From assembly GCF_019218635.1 (NCBI RefSeq), contig NZ_JAHUZB010000003.1:124001-188000 (forward strand): 64,000 nucleotides of DNA. The letters run 5' to 3'. This DNA comes from Enterococcus alishanensis (GTDB taxonomy: Bacteria > Bacillota > Bacilli > Lactobacillales > Enterococcaceae). Shown in pieces: positions 42,510-51,597 of the stretch. The position numbers and the translations under genes were made by a program. The first letter of the stretch is position 1. Every line of letters begins with the position of its first letter. The notes beneath the pieces were generated by a model that saw only the letters and a list, made by a program, of their open reading frames with translations, did no database searches and was not told where the DNA came from.

Positions 42510-43532
42510 ATGGAATTTTCAGAAATTCAGGCTTTTCCTAAGGCGGAGTTACATTGCCATTTGGATGGTTCGATTCGACCGGCGACGTTGATGGAGATTG
42601 CTAAGGTACAAAATATGGCGATTCCTCAAGATTTGGCGGTAGTAAAAGAAGCGATGACAGCGCCAGCAGATGCACAGGATTTAGTCGATTATTTGGCGCC
42701 ATTTGATTTTGTGGCACCTTATTTACAAACGGAAATTGCTTTAGAAATGGCTGCCTTTGATGTGATGGAACAGGCTTTTGAAGATGGGATTGTTTATATC
42801 GAGATTCGTTTTGCACCTTCTTTGTCTCAAGAAAAAGGATTGACAGTTAGTCAAACGATTTTAGCAGTAGCTCGTGGAATTGCAAAAGCTGAAGAAAAAT
42901 ATCCGATTGATGGCAATATTTTAGTGATTGGGATGCGGCAGGAAAAACAAGAGGAAATCAAAAAAGTTTTTCAAGAAACGCAACAATTAGAAAATCCAAA
43001 AGTAGTCGGCTTAGATTTGGCAGGTCCAGAGCTAGATGATTCGGTGACGGATTTGTCGGAAACCTATCGCTTAGTGATTGATGAAACTTCCCTTTCTTTG
43101 ACTTTACATGCAGGTGAGTGCGGTTGTATCGCAAATGTGGTAGATTCGGTAGCTCATGGCGCCCAAAGAGTCGGACATGGCATCGCGATTGCTACTGATG
43201 AAGCGGTGCAAGAAAAGCTGATTGCGGCTAATGTTTGTATTGAAGGCTGTCCTACAAGTAATTTACAAACTAAGGCGATTGAAAAAATTAGTGATTATCC
43301 TATCAGAAATTGGCTAGCTAAGGGTGTTCAATTTTGTTTAAATACTGATAATAAAACAGTTTCTGATACGACTTTATCAAAAGAATACGATTTAGTTATG
43401 AAAACTTTTGATTTAGACTTTATCGACTTTTATCAGATGAATCAAGTCGCCATTAATGCAGCTTTCGCCAGTTCAGTTATTCGGTCAAAAGTCCAAACTA
43501 AAATGCAAGCTGCCAGTCAAAAATATTTATGA
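42510..43532 (+). CDS. add: Adenosine deaminase
   Basis: A 340-residue zinc hydrolase converting adenosine to inosine. Metal and catalytic motifs are ELHCHLDGS, LHAGE, RVGHG and the NTDN segment that replaces the NTDDP of animal enzymes, as is common in Firmicutes. ATG at 42510 is preferred over the GTG two codons earlier because of the spacing from AGGTG. It works in purine salvage. It is alone in its transcription unit. Confidence 0.94.
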   Translation: MEFSEIQAFPKAELHCHLDGSIRPATLMEIAKVQNMAIPQDLAVVKEAMTAPADAQDLVDYLAPFDFVAPYLQTEIALEMAAFDVMEQAFEDGIVYIEIRFAPSLSQEKGLTVSQTILAVARGIAKAEEKYPIDGNILVIGMRQEKQEEIKKVFQETQQLENPKVVGLDLAGPELDDSVTDLSETYRLVIDETSLSLTLHAGECGCIANVVDSVAHGAQRVGHGIAIATDEAVQEKLIAANVCIEGCPTSNLQTKAIEKISDYPIRNWLAKGVQFCLNTDNKTVSDTTLSKEYDLVMKTFDLDFIDFYQMNQVAINAAFASSVIRSKVQTKMQAASQKYL

Positions 43533-43585
43533 TAAAATAGAAGAAAAGAAATGAGGCATGTCTGATGAGGGTCACAGGTAACTAA

Positions 43586-43624
43586 AGCAATCCCAAAAGA
43601 ATATAAGCTTATTTGGGTTGTTTT
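43586..43624 (+). terminator. Probable terminator after add
   Basis: GCAATCCCAAA (43587-43597) with TTTGGGTTG (43612-43620), one bulged T, followed by TTTT. Confidence 0.6.
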
Positions 43625-43672
43625 CAGCTATTTGTCGCAAATTCAAAGGATTCATTAAAGGAGACTATTTAT

Positions 43673-44320
43673 ATGAAGACAATTATTAGACATGAAAAAC
43701 CAGAAGATTATCGCCGCGTTGAAGAAATTACACGAGAGGCTTTTTGGAATCTTTATCAACCGGGTGCTGAAGAACATTTCTTGGCTCACAGTATTCGTAA
43801 GCATCCTGATTATTTACCCGAACTATCTTTTGTGATTGAGAAAGATGGTGAAATCATAGGTAGTATCATTTATACCCGCGCCAAAGTGATTGCTAGAAAC
43901 GGAGAAGAACATGTGGTTGTTAGTTTTGGTCCTGTTAGTATTTTACCGAAATATCATCGCCAAGGTTTTGGTAGACAAATGATTAGCCATTCGATTGCTG
44001 AAGCAAAACGTTTAGGCTATAAGGCAATTGTTATCGCTGGTTTTCCATACCATTATCAGCCTTATGGTTTTGTAGGAAGCAAAAAGTATCATATTTCCAT
44101 GCCAGACGGCAAGTTTTATACTGGTGTGATGGCGTTACCGTTATATGAAGGAGCTTTAGACAATATTCAGGGAGAAATGCATTTTTCTGCAGCGATGTAT
44201 CCTGATTTATCGGCTTTACCGGCATATGATGCAACTTTTCCAGAAAAAGAAAAACAAGTCTTACCTTGCCAAGCAGCATTTGAAAAAGCTGCTAGTGAAC
44301 TGGATTTAACCGAATATTAA
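43673..44320 (+). CDS. GNAT-family N-acetyltransferase
   Basis: A 215-residue acyltransferase. The acetyl-CoA loop is LPKYHRQGFGRQMISHSI (consensus Q/R-x-x-G-x-G/A), preceded by VVSFGPVSIL and followed by AIVIAGFPYHYQPYGF, as in YhbS-like enzymes. The C-terminal 60 residues are an extra domain (YEGALDNIQGEMHFS). The start at 43673 follows AAAGGAGACTATTTAT; upstream in-frame codons lack a ribosome site. Substrate unknown. Confidence 0.88.
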   Translation: MKTIIRHEKPEDYRRVEEITREAFWNLYQPGAEEHFLAHSIRKHPDYLPELSFVIEKDGEIIGSIIYTRAKVIARNGEEHVVVSFGPVSILPKYHRQGFGRQMISHSIAEAKRLGYKAIVIAGFPYHYQPYGFVGSKKYHISMPDGKFYTGVMALPLYEGALDNIQGEMHFSAAMYPDLSALPAYDATFPEKEKQVLPCQAAFEKAASELDLTEY

Positions 44321-44327
44321 TTGATAA

Positions 44328-44357
44328 AAACAACAGTTTAACAGCTGTTGTTTTTTT
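44328..44357 (+). terminator. Rho-independent terminator
   Basis: AAACAACAG / CTGTTGTTT hairpin plus seven T. Confidence 0.88.
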
Positions 44358-44456
44358 GTGTGACGAAATTGTAAGTTAAAGAATAGAAACTTCGATGTTA
44401 CAAAAAATAAAATGATTATAAACTGACATTAATCAGAAAATACGGAGGAATTTAAA

Positions 44457-44816
44457 ATGAAAAAATTATTAATTGGTTTAGTCTTGGTCGTTGTTCTTAT
44501 ATTTGGTGGACTGAAAATTGCTGAAACAGTTGTGATGGGTGGTACTGATTATTATGTCCAAATCACTGATGATGGCACAAAAACTTTAGAACAAGATGAT
44601 TCTGGCAACGCGATTACTAAATACAGTTATCAATTAATTGGTTATGATAAAGAAGGTCAAGAAAAAGTATTGGATTTTTCAGCTTTTAAGGATCGGCCTT
44701 TAAAACGTGATGCTTATTTAAAATTAACCTGGAATCAGAAAAAAGGGGTGACTTCTTATGAAGAAGTCCAAAAAAACGATTTACCCCAAAAGGCTGAAAC
44801 AAAATTAAGCAAATAG
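44457..44816 (+). CDS. YxeA-family exported protein
   Basis: A 119-residue protein with an N-terminal hydrophobic helix (LLIGLVLVVVLIFGGLKIAE) that is either an uncleaved anchor or a signal peptide, then an OB-like domain with DYYVQITDDG, YSYQLIGYDKEG and RDAYLKL, typical of YxeA (DUF1093). In Bacillus subtilis yxeA follows the yxdLM transporter genes, so association with a BceAB-like transporter is known; here it is the first gene, 11 bases before the ATPase start. Likely role: cell-envelope response to antimicrobial peptides. Confidence 0.85.
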   Translation: MKKLLIGLVLVVVLIFGGLKIAETVVMGGTDYYVQITDDGTKTLEQDDSGNAITKYSYQLIGYDKEGQEKVLDFSAFKDRPLKRDAYLKLTWNQKKGVTSYEEVQKNDLPQKAETKLSK

Positions 44817-44827
44817 GAGAATTGAAA

Positions 44828-45574
44828 ATGGAAAAAATTGTAACTGTTGAAGAAATAAAAAAAACATACGGTACTGGTAAAAAAACTGAAGCGTTAAAGG
44901 GTATTTCCTTTGAAATTGAAAAAGGTGATTTTGTTGGTATTATGGGTGCCTCGGGTTCTGGGAAATCGACGTTATTAAATATTTTAGCAACTTTAGATAA
45001 ACCAACCAGTGGACAAGTGACCATTAACCAACAACCAACGCAAAATTTAAAAGGCAATCAATTGGCTGATTTTCGTAGCAAAGAAATTGGCTTTATTTTC
45101 CAAGATTTTAATCTATTAGAAAATTTAACTGCAGCTGAAAATATTTCGGTACCGTTATCCTTACAAAATGTAAAAGCGAAAGAAATTAAAGTTCGGGTTA
45201 AAAAAATTGCACAACGTTTAGGTATTTCAGAAATTTTAAACAGTTATCCAGCTGAAATTTCCGGCGGACAAAAACAACGAGTCGCTGCTGCAAGAGCTTT
45301 AATTACCCAACCAACGATTTTATTAGGAGATGAGCCAACAGGTGCGCTAGATTCTAAAAGTGCCAGAGCTTTATTGGATACCATGACGGATTTGAACCAA
45401 GAAGATCAAGTCTCTATTTTGTTGGTGACTCATGATCCATTTTCAGCAAGCTTTACTGATCGAATTTTGTTTATTAAAGATGGGGTCATCTATCAAGAAT
45501 TAAATCGTGGAACAGCCAGTCGGGAACATTTTTATCGTGAAATCTTAGCGGTAGTGGCTGATTTAGAACAGTAG
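44828..45574 (+). CDS. BceA/YxdL-type ABC transporter ATP-binding protein
   Basis: A 248-residue ATPase with Walker A GASGSGKS (residues 40-47), Q-loop FIFQDFNLLENLT, signature ISGGQKQRVAAARAL, Walker [16 protein letters not shown] and switch His LLVTHDP. The sequence is of the peptide-antibiotic detoxification group. ATG at 44828 follows AGGAGAATTGAAA. It is nine bases upstream of the ribosome site region of its permease and forms an operon with the YxeA-like gene. Confidence 0.92.
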   Translation: MEKIVTVEEIKKTYGTGKKTEALKGISFEIEKGDFVGIMGASGSGKSTLLNILATLDKPTSGQVTINQQPTQNLKGNQLADFRSKEIGFIFQDFNLLENLTAAENISVPLSLQNVKAKEIKVRVKKIAQRLGISEILNSYPAEISGGQKQRVAAARALITQPTILLGDEPTGALDSKSARALLDTMTDLNQEDQVSILLVTHDPFSASFTDRILFIKDGVIYQELNRGTASREHFYREILAVVADLEQ

Positions 45575-45585
45575 GGAGTGGGAAA

Positions 45586-47397
45586 ATGTTATTAAAACTG
45601 TCACTTAGCGGAATGAAAAATCGCTTGCGGGATTATTTAGTCCTGTTCTCAGGATTGGTGGTTGCCGCTGGAATCTTTTATATGTTTGAAACATTGGCCT
45701 CTAATGAAGCTTTTTTAAAAAGTAACTCAACTATCTCAGCAGTGGTATTTATCTTTCATTTAGGGTCAATTTTATTAGGAATTATCACATTGGTTTATAT
45801 TTTATATGCCAATTCCTTTTTAATGACGATGCGACAAAGAGACTACGGACTGTTTATGATGTTAGGAGCCAAAAGTCGAAAAATCGCACAATTGATCTTT
45901 TTAGAAACCTTTTTTGTCGGTATTGCGGCAACAATTGTTGGTGTATTGTTAGGCATTGGGCTAGCAGCTGGGGTGAATCAGTTACTCGTTCACCAATTGA
46001 ATTTAACTGTTAGCCATTTTTCACCCGTTCATTTTTCGGCTTTTTTAACTACGCTTATTTTCTTTGTAGTAATCTTTTTTGTGGCAGCAATATTAAACGC
46101 TACAAAAATTGTAAAACTGCCAATTTTAAATCTATTGAAGGATGCCGATACACCGGTTCAAGTGAAACGATCAAAATTATTGTTATTTGTTGAAACATTG
46201 GCTGGTATTGCTTTACTTGGCATTGGTTATTTCATGATGTTTAAAGTGATGAATTTCGGTATCTTTGCTTTAGTTATCGCATTGGTCACAATTGTTTTAG
46301 GAACTTACTTTGTGTTTGATGGGGTAATTATATTTATTATATCGTTGTTGAAACGGTCAGCTAATTTGGCTTTAAATAAATTAAATAATTTTACTTTGGC
46401 ACAATTAACATTTCGACTAAAAGACTATACCAAAATGCTATCAATGGTAGCGATGATTTTTGCTTTGGCTCTAGGCGCTGTCACAGTCGGCTTAGGTTTT
46501 CACAAAGAAATTACGAAAATGACCGAAGCAACCAATACTTATGATTTAGTTTTAAATAACAGTCAAAAAGTGGCGCAGGGGCAAGTCAGAAAATTACAGC
46601 CAATATCAAACACCAGCTACCAAATGAAAGAAACGGCTGACACAGTCTATTTCATTCAATCTGAATTTAATCAAACCCCTTTAAAAGTAGTTGAAATGAA
46701 AGAAGCTGGAGATTTTACAAAATCTGAATACTCTGGCGATCGTCTGGCAACAGATGTGACTGCTAGTGATCAATTAAGAAACTTAGAATTACCTAGCCAA
46801 CGCTCGAAGAATCAAGTTTTTCTATCAGAAAGTGATTTTGCGGCATTACCAGAAAATACCAGTAGTTTACAGTTAATTCAAGTGAAAGATTTCTCAACAT
46901 CCTTAGAAAAAATTGCTGATTTGGTGGCATTAAATCAAAAAAATAATCCTGAATTATCCGGTGATAACAATTTAAGTTTGTCACAAAAGTATGATGCCTA
47001 TACTGTCTATAATAGCTTATTCTCCGGTTTTGAATTTATGGGCTTCTTTTTAGGGTTGGCCTTTCTAACCATGTTGGCAAGTTGCTTGATGTTTAAAATC
47101 TTATCAGGTGCAGCTAGTGATGCGATTCGTTATCAAATGTTAAACAAAATCGGTGCTCGCCGAAATTTATTACAAAGTGCTTTAAAAAAAGAAATCGGTA
47201 CCCTTTTCTTAGTCCCAGGGATCTTAGGGATTTTCCATGTTTTGTTTGGTCTGCAAATGTTTAAATCCTTGTTGCAACAACCTTATCAAGGAATATGGTT
47301 GCCTTTCTTAATTTTCACTGTGCTTTATATACTGTACTATTTCTTAACAGTTTGGTTATATAGTGGGATTGTGTTACCGAAAGAAAAAAATTCCTAA
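45586..47397 (+). CDS. BceB/YxdM-type FtsX-like permease
   Basis: A 603-residue permease with about ten helices: one at the N-terminus, three around residues 55-180, two around 200-265, one near 285-305, a large extracellular domain of about 170 residues, and three C-terminal helices. The FtsX core LMTMRQRDYGLFMMLGAKSRK is clear. BceAB-type systems remove peptide antibiotics from lipid II-cycle intermediates and also signal to a BceS-type kinase. No BceS/BceR pair is next to it; the nearest two-component system is of the DesK/DesR type and is convergent. Confidence 0.9.
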   Translation: MLLKLSLSGMKNRLRDYLVLFSGLVVAAGIFYMFETLASNEAFLKSNSTISAVVFIFHLGSILLGIITLVYILYANSFLMTMRQRDYGLFMMLGAKSRKIAQLIFLETFFVGIAATIVGVLLGIGLAAGVNQLLVHQLNLTVSHFSPVHFSAFLTTLIFFVVIFFVAAILNATKIVKLPILNLLKDADTPVQVKRSKLLLFVETLAGIALLGIGYFMMFKVMNFGIFALVIALVTIVLGTYFVFDGVIIFIISLLKRSANLALNKLNNFTLAQLTFRLKDYTKMLSMVAMIFALALGAVTVGLGFHKEITKMTEATNTYDLVLNNSQKVAQGQVRKLQPISNTSYQMKETADTVYFIQSEFNQTPLKVVEMKEAGDFTKSEYSGDRLATDVTASDQLRNLELPSQRSKNQVFLSESDFAALPENTSSLQLIQVKDFSTSLEKIADLVALNQKNNPELSGDNNLSLSQKYDAYTVYNSLFSGFEFMGFFLGLAFLTMLASCLMFKILSGAASDAIRYQMLNKIGARRNLLQSALKKEIGTLFLVPGILGIFHVLFGLQMFKSLLQQPYQGIWLPFLIFTVLYILYYFLTVWLYSGIVLPKEKNS

Positions 47398-47428
47398 AAA
47401 TAATTAATAATAATTTCGTCTGCAATGA

Positions 47429-47515
47429 ACTGTATTCAGTATTGTTTTGGGAATCGCGTTAATGGGACTTGCTAGTATCCTAATATTTATCAAAAAACGT
47501 AAAATGAATAACTAA
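47429..47515 (+). pseudogene. Possible relic of a membrane or wall-anchor tail
   Basis: Directly after an in-frame stop, a short frame without a start encodes a hydrophobic stretch (VLGIALMGLASILIFI) followed by KKRKMNN and a stop, the shape of a sortase sorting-signal tail or of a last transmembrane helix. The LPXTG motif itself is missing. It may be the end of a deleted surface-protein gene or chance. Confidence 0.35.
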
Positions 47516-47516
47516 G

Positions 47517-47556
47517 AAAAAGCCATGAAATGATTTTATTCATCTCACGGCTTTTA
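47517..47556. terminator. Bidirectional terminator between convergent transporter and two-component genes
   Basis: AAAAGCC(A)TGA and TCACGGCTTTT arms with inner ATGA/TTCAT pairing; T-runs on both strands. Confidence 0.75.
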
Positions 47557-48153
47557 TAGCCACCCATTCTCCTTAGCTTTCTCTGCCGCATCAATCCGAT
47601 TTTTAGCTGCTAATTTACTGATGATTTCTGAAATATAATTACGAATCGTGCCGTCAGACAGGTAAAGTTTGGCGGCAATTTCTTTGGAGGTAGCGCCTTT
47701 GGCAATCAAATTCAAAATTTCTTGCTCTTTTTGGCTCAATGGATTTTTTTGATTGTTCATATAACCAGTAATTAACGAAGGTTCATAAAAAGTTTTTCCT
47801 TCCATCGCGGCTCGAATATGGTTAATCAATTCTTCGCTAGGGGTATCCTTTAACAAATAAGCGGAGACTTTCGCAGCAACAGCTCGTTCAAAATAACCGT
47901 CGCGAGCAAAGGTAGTTAAAATAATTACTTTGGTGGGGCTTGCTGTTAATTCTTCAGCTATATCCAAACCAGTTTTTTCCGGCATTTCAATGTCAGTCAA
48001 TAAAATATCTGGTTTAAATTCTGACAGTAATTTCATGGCTTCAGCGCCATCTTTCGCTGTTCCAACAACTTCTAAATCGTCTTCTAAATTTAAAATCATG
48101 GCTAAAGCAGAAGAGAGCACGCCTTGGTCTTCAGCGATTAAGACTTTAATCAT
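47554..48153 (-). CDS. NarL/DesR-type response regulator
   Basis: A 199-residue regulator: receiver domain with phospho-Asp54 (LLTDIEMPE) and Lys104-type switch in YLLKDTP, then a LuxR-type helix-turn-helix (LSQKEQEILNLIAKGATSKEIAAKL). ATG at 48153 follows AAAGGAGGTTGAAA and lies inside the end of the kinase gene (8-base overlap). With the kinase it should control the ABC-2 transporter genes of the same operon and possibly membrane functions. Confidence 0.93.
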   Translation of the reverse strand: MIKVLIAEDQGVLSSALAMILNLEDDLEVVGTAKDGAEAMKLLSEFKPDILLTDIEMPEKTGLDIAEELTASPTKVIILTTFARDGYFERAVAAKVSAYLLKDTPSEELINHIRAAMEGKTFYEPSLITGYMNNQKNPLSQKEQEILNLIAKGATSKEIAAKLYLSDGTIRNYISEIISKLAAKNRIDAAEKAKENGWL

Positions 48154-49255
48154 TTTCAACCTCCTTTAAGGGAATATTAAAACGTAATAGGGTTCCTTTA
48201 TCTTCTTGAATCACAAAAGAACCGTTGATTTTTTCGATGCGTTCTTTCATGCCCGTTAGTCCGTTGCCTGTAATAATATCTTTCGTACCGATTCCGTTAT
48301 CTTTGATACTGACTTGAAGATAATTTTGGGCTTTTTGAAAAGCAATCGTGCAATAGGATGCTTTACTGTGGCGCACAATATTTGTGACGGCTTCACGTAA
48401 AATACCGCTAAATTCAGTTTGCTGTGGCGGTACTAATTCAGCTGCTAATTCTTCATTTTCAGTGGTTAAAATAATTTTTGCCGCTGTTAAGGCTTGGTTG
48501 ACGTCAATTAATTCTTCAGCCACGGTTCGTTGTCGCATATCTGAAACAATTTCCCGTACTGTTTTTAAAGTTGAACGGGAGATCGTTTCAATTTCTTTTA
48601 GTTCGTTTTCTACTAATGCCGGTTTTTTATATAAGATTTTTTGAGCCAAATCCAGTTTAATTGTCATGACGGATAAAGATTGGCCTAAAGAATCATGTAA
48701 TTCGCGAGCGATACGGTTTCGTTCTTCTCCTTTAATGACGCCTTCCATTCGTTTATTGGCTTGATAATATTGTTTTCGTTGTTCTTGCTGATGATAAAAT
48801 TCTTGACCAGCTAGCGGTGCGACTAGAGTAAATAAGCTAAAACCAATCGTCATTACCAATTGATCGCCACCACCTAAAACAGGGTAGCGAACCGGGCCAA
48901 AAATTAAACCAATCGTCATCAAAATAATTTGTAAAATAAATAATTGCCAAAACGTTCGGTTGCGGATTTTTGAAAAACCTAATTTCCAAGCGGGAAACAT
49001 GAAAAGCTGGATAAAACCTAATGTCAGAACATAAAATAAGGCAATCAGATATTGCAGAACAATCCAATAAATGAAATATTTTCCATCAAATAAAGTATTA
49101 CGATAAAACCATGCAAACAGTAAAAGCGACAAGCCAGCTATTTGTTTTAAAAAAGTATCATAGGGATACAATGACATCATGGGAATCAAGAGAAACAGCA
49201 GCCATATTAATGAGGAAATTGTCTCTCCAGCTGGAAATAAGCGAAATTTATTCAT
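48146..49255 (-). CDS. DesK-type sensor histidine kinase
   Basis: A 369-residue kinase. The N-terminal half has about five or six helices and no large extracellular loop, as in DesK-like intramembrane sensors. The HisKA_3 box is RIARELHDSLGQSLSVM, and the ATPase domain has LREAVTNIVRHSKA (N box) and DNGIGT and NGLTGMKERIEKI (G boxes). ATG at 49255 follows GGAAAGGATTTCCT. It is in one operon with an ABC-2 transporter and the response regulator. The signal is unknown; membrane order or peptide stress are typical for this group. Confidence 0.92.
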   Translation of the reverse strand: MNKFRLFPAGETISSLIWLLFLLIPMMSLYPYDTFLKQIAGLSLLLFAWFYRNTLFDGKYFIYWIVLQYLIALFYVLTLGFIQLFMFPAWKLGFSKIRNRTFWQLFILQIILMTIGLIFGPVRYPVLGGGDQLVMTIGFSLFTLVAPLAGQEFYHQQEQRKQYYQANKRMEGVIKGEERNRIARELHDSLGQSLSVMTIKLDLAQKILYKKPALVENELKEIETISRSTLKTVREIVSDMRQRTVAEELIDVNQALTAAKIILTTENEELAAELVPPQQTEFSGILREAVTNIVRHSKASYCTIAFQKAQNYLQVSIKDNGIGTKDIITGNGLTGMKERIEKINGSFVIQEDKGTLLRFNIPLKEVEND

Positions 49256-49318
49256 AGGAAATCCTTTCCAAACGGTTACTATAATTAAATCGGAAAATCC
49301 GCTTTTTAGCAATAAGAA

Positions 49319-50071
49319 TTAAATTTTTTTGCGATTAAAGATTAATTTTGCAATGAAAATAAATAATAAGATATAAAGAATATTACCGATAACTAATTGA
49401 TGAGTCGATAATAAGGTCATTTTTGAAAGTGAGCTATTGGCTAATTGATTGGCTAAATTCAACATATTAAAAGGATTCCAACGTAACCAAGGAGCTTTAT
49501 CTAAAGCTATAAATTGTAAGCCCGCCAACATAGAAGACATGAAATATGAACCGATTCCTAACATGCTTGCTAAAGATTCGTTTTTCACGATTAAAGAAAT
49601 CATCAAAGATAAGCTAGCAAATAGCCACATACCAATAAAACTTGCCAATATATTCGTCAATAATGTCTCAAAAATTACTGCGTCATTAAAAGCAATTTTG
49701 GGAAATAAAATTAAACTGGCAGCAATGGTTGTCACTAGTGCAATCAGATTCAGATAAATTGAATAGCCTATCAAAGTGAAGATTTTTCCTAAGAAAATAT
49801 CTTTTCGTTGAGGATTTTTTTGTAGTAAGTTTTTGATAGTACCATAACGAAATTCCATCGAAAAAATTTGACTGGCCAGATAGACCATGTAAAAGACAAT
49901 TAGCCAACCGCTGTTAAATAAAACCGGGAGAACTTTTTCGGCAGACATCATGTTGGTAAATTTAGTAACTAAGGCATTGAGAATAATAAAACTTGCTAGG
50001 ACACTACTTTGTTTCAGAATTAATTGTTGTTTCGTCATTTTATATATTTCTTGTTGGATTGTATTTTTCAT
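49319..50071 (-). CDS. ABC-2-type transporter permease
   Basis: A 250-residue protein with six predicted helices, a long cytoplasmic N-terminus and the typical FRYGTIKNLLQKNPQRKDIFLGK loop of ABC-2 permeases. It partners with the ATPase 14 bases upstream. ATG at 50071 follows AAAGGAGCGAATAAAA. Such pairs next to DesK/DesR-type kinases often export or resist peptide antibiotics, but the substrate is not visible. Confidence 0.88.
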   Translation of the reverse strand: MKNTIQQEIYKMTKQQLILKQSSVLASFIILNALVTKFTNMMSAEKVLPVLFNSGWLIVFYMVYLASQIFSMEFRYGTIKNLLQKNPQRKDIFLGKIFTLIGYSIYLNLIALVTTIAASLILFPKIAFNDAVIFETLLTNILASFIGMWLFASLSLMISLIVKNESLASMLGIGSYFMSSMLAGLQFIALDKAPWLRWNPFNMLNLANQLANSSLSKMTLLSTHQLVIGNILYILLFIFIAKLIFNRKKI

Positions 50072-50085
50072 TTTTATTCGCTCCT

Positions 50086-50745
50086 TTAAGCTAATTTGGC
50101 CAATAAGCCATCTTCAAAGTCCTCTAATAATTCAGGATGTACAACATTTTCAACTAAATGACCGGCTTTCATTAATAGAACCCGATTGACGATTTGTTTT
50201 AACTCACTTAGAATGTGGCTGGAAATTAAAAAGCTAGTGCCCGTCTCGCTGTAAGTTAAAATCGCTTTTTTCAGAAGTTTAACAGAATAAGGATCTAAGC
50301 CGTTCATCGGCTCATCTAAAATGATTAAGTCCGGATTATTTAATAATCCAATGGCAATTCCTAAGCGTTGTTTCATCCCTAAGGAGTATTCTTTGGTCTT
50401 TTGATTTATAAAATCGGTTAAGTCCAATAAATGAATCAAACGATCAATTTCGACCTGAGTGGTTTGCTTTTCCGCCAACATTTTTAGGTGTTCCATTCCA
50501 GTCATGAAAGGGTAAAGACCTGGTTGTTCAATCAGTGAAGCCATTTTTATTTGTTGGTGCGCTATTTCCCCAGCGCTTATTGGAATAAAACCTAAAATAG
50601 TTTTCATTAAAGTGGTTTTACCGGCGCCATTTGGACCTACCAAACCGACCACTTCGCCACGATTAATTTGACAGTCAATCTTTTCAAGGGCGTTTTTTCT
50701 TTTGAAGCGAACTGTGACTTGTTTTATTTTTATGATTGTATTCAT
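50086..50745 (-). CDS. ABC transporter ATP-binding protein (BcrA-like)
   Basis: A 219-residue ATPase with Walker A GPNGAGKT (37-44), signature YSLGMKQRLGIA and Walker B LIILDEPMNGLDP, as in bacitracin/lantibiotic immunity ATPases. ATG at 50745 fits GGGGGAAATGAGA best; the ATG at 50751 is too close. It is the first gene of a four-gene operon: ATPase, permease, kinase, regulator. Confidence 0.9.
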   Translation of the reverse strand: MNTIIKIKQVTVRFKRKNALEKIDCQINRGEVVGLVGPNGAGKTTLMKTILGFIPISAGEIAHQQIKMASLIEQPGLYPFMTGMEHLKMLAEKQTTQVEIDRLIHLLDLTDFINQKTKEYSLGMKQRLGIAIGLLNNPDLIILDEPMNGLDPYSVKLLKKAILTYSETGTSFLISSHILSELKQIVNRVLLMKAGHLVENVVHPELLEDFEDGLLAKLA

Positions 50746-50850
50746 TCTCATTTCCCCCATCTCTTGTTGATAAGGTAAGTGTATAAGTGTACTGGAATAT
50801 TAGAAGCGGTTTAAGAAGCATCCGTCATGACATTCTATGACATTTGTCAC

Positions 50851-50900
50851 AAAAAAAAGACTTGATAAATCTGACGAAAAATCGTCAATTTTATCAAGCC
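50851..50900 (-). terminator. Terminator of the signal peptidase gene
   Basis: Minus-strand CTTGATAAA(AT)TGACG / CGTCA(GA)TTTATCAAG hairpin followed by a T-run (eight A on the plus strand at 50851-50858). Confidence 0.85.
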
Positions 50901-50906
50901 CCTCTA

Positions 50907-51449
50907 TTATACTGTGCCCATTTGGTTTAATGGCCAAATCACAAATTTTGCATTAGAGTCAATTTTATCTCTTTCTATCGAGCCAATAAACCGACTGTCT
51001 TTTGAAACTCGGCGATTGTCACCTAAAACAAAATAGCTACCTTCTGGAACTTTAACGGAAAAGTCTTCTGACATATTGGCATCCATTGTTAAAGGTAAAT
51101 CATCAGTTAATTCACTTTTATATTGATCTAAATAATCTTCACTATAAGCCTTGTCATTAATATAAAGTTGGTCATTTTTATAGCTGACGGTTTCGCCAGG
51201 TAAACCAATGACACGTTTGATATAGTCTGTGCCAGGATTATCAGGAGCGTCAAAAGTCACGATGTCAAAACGATGAATTTCGCCCAATTTTAAACCAATA
51301 ATTTTTTCTCGATCTTGTAAAGTTGGATCCATCGATGCACCATTTACAGTAATCGATGAAAAGACGAACATCCGCAAGCCAACCATGAGTGCAATCAAGC
51401 AGATGAAATAGACTAAATCTTTCCAAGTAAACCACGATTCTTTTTTCAA
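50907..51449 (-). CDS. lepB: Signal peptidase I
   Basis: A 180-residue type I signal peptidase with one N-terminal membrane helix (about 12-30). The catalytic Ser39 is in NGASMDPTL and the general-base Lys78 in YIKRVIGLPG; GSYFVLGDNRRVSKDSR is box E. It cleaves signal peptides on the outer face of the membrane. ATG follows AAAGGAGGCTGCAAG. It is a single gene. Several signal-peptidase paralogues are common in this group, so this need not be the only one. Confidence 0.94.
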   Translation of the reverse strand: MKKESWFTWKDLVYFICLIALMVGLRMFVFSSITVNGASMDPTLQDREKIIGLKLGEIHRFDIVTFDAPDNPGTDYIKRVIGLPGETVSYKNDQLYINDKAYSEDYLDQYKSELTDDLPLTMDANMSEDFSVKVPEGSYFVLGDNRRVSKDSRFIGSIERDKIDSNAKFVIWPLNQMGTV

Positions 51450-51597
51450 ACTTGCAGCCTCCTTTTTTTATTTATCATAAAGAAAAAGTCTAGATTAAGC
51501 AATCTATTCTGAAAGTTCTTTTAAAAACATTAAAATAATGGTGATTTTTTTTCATCAGGTGTAAAGTATAATAAATCAATTAGTCAGAAGGTTCCCT

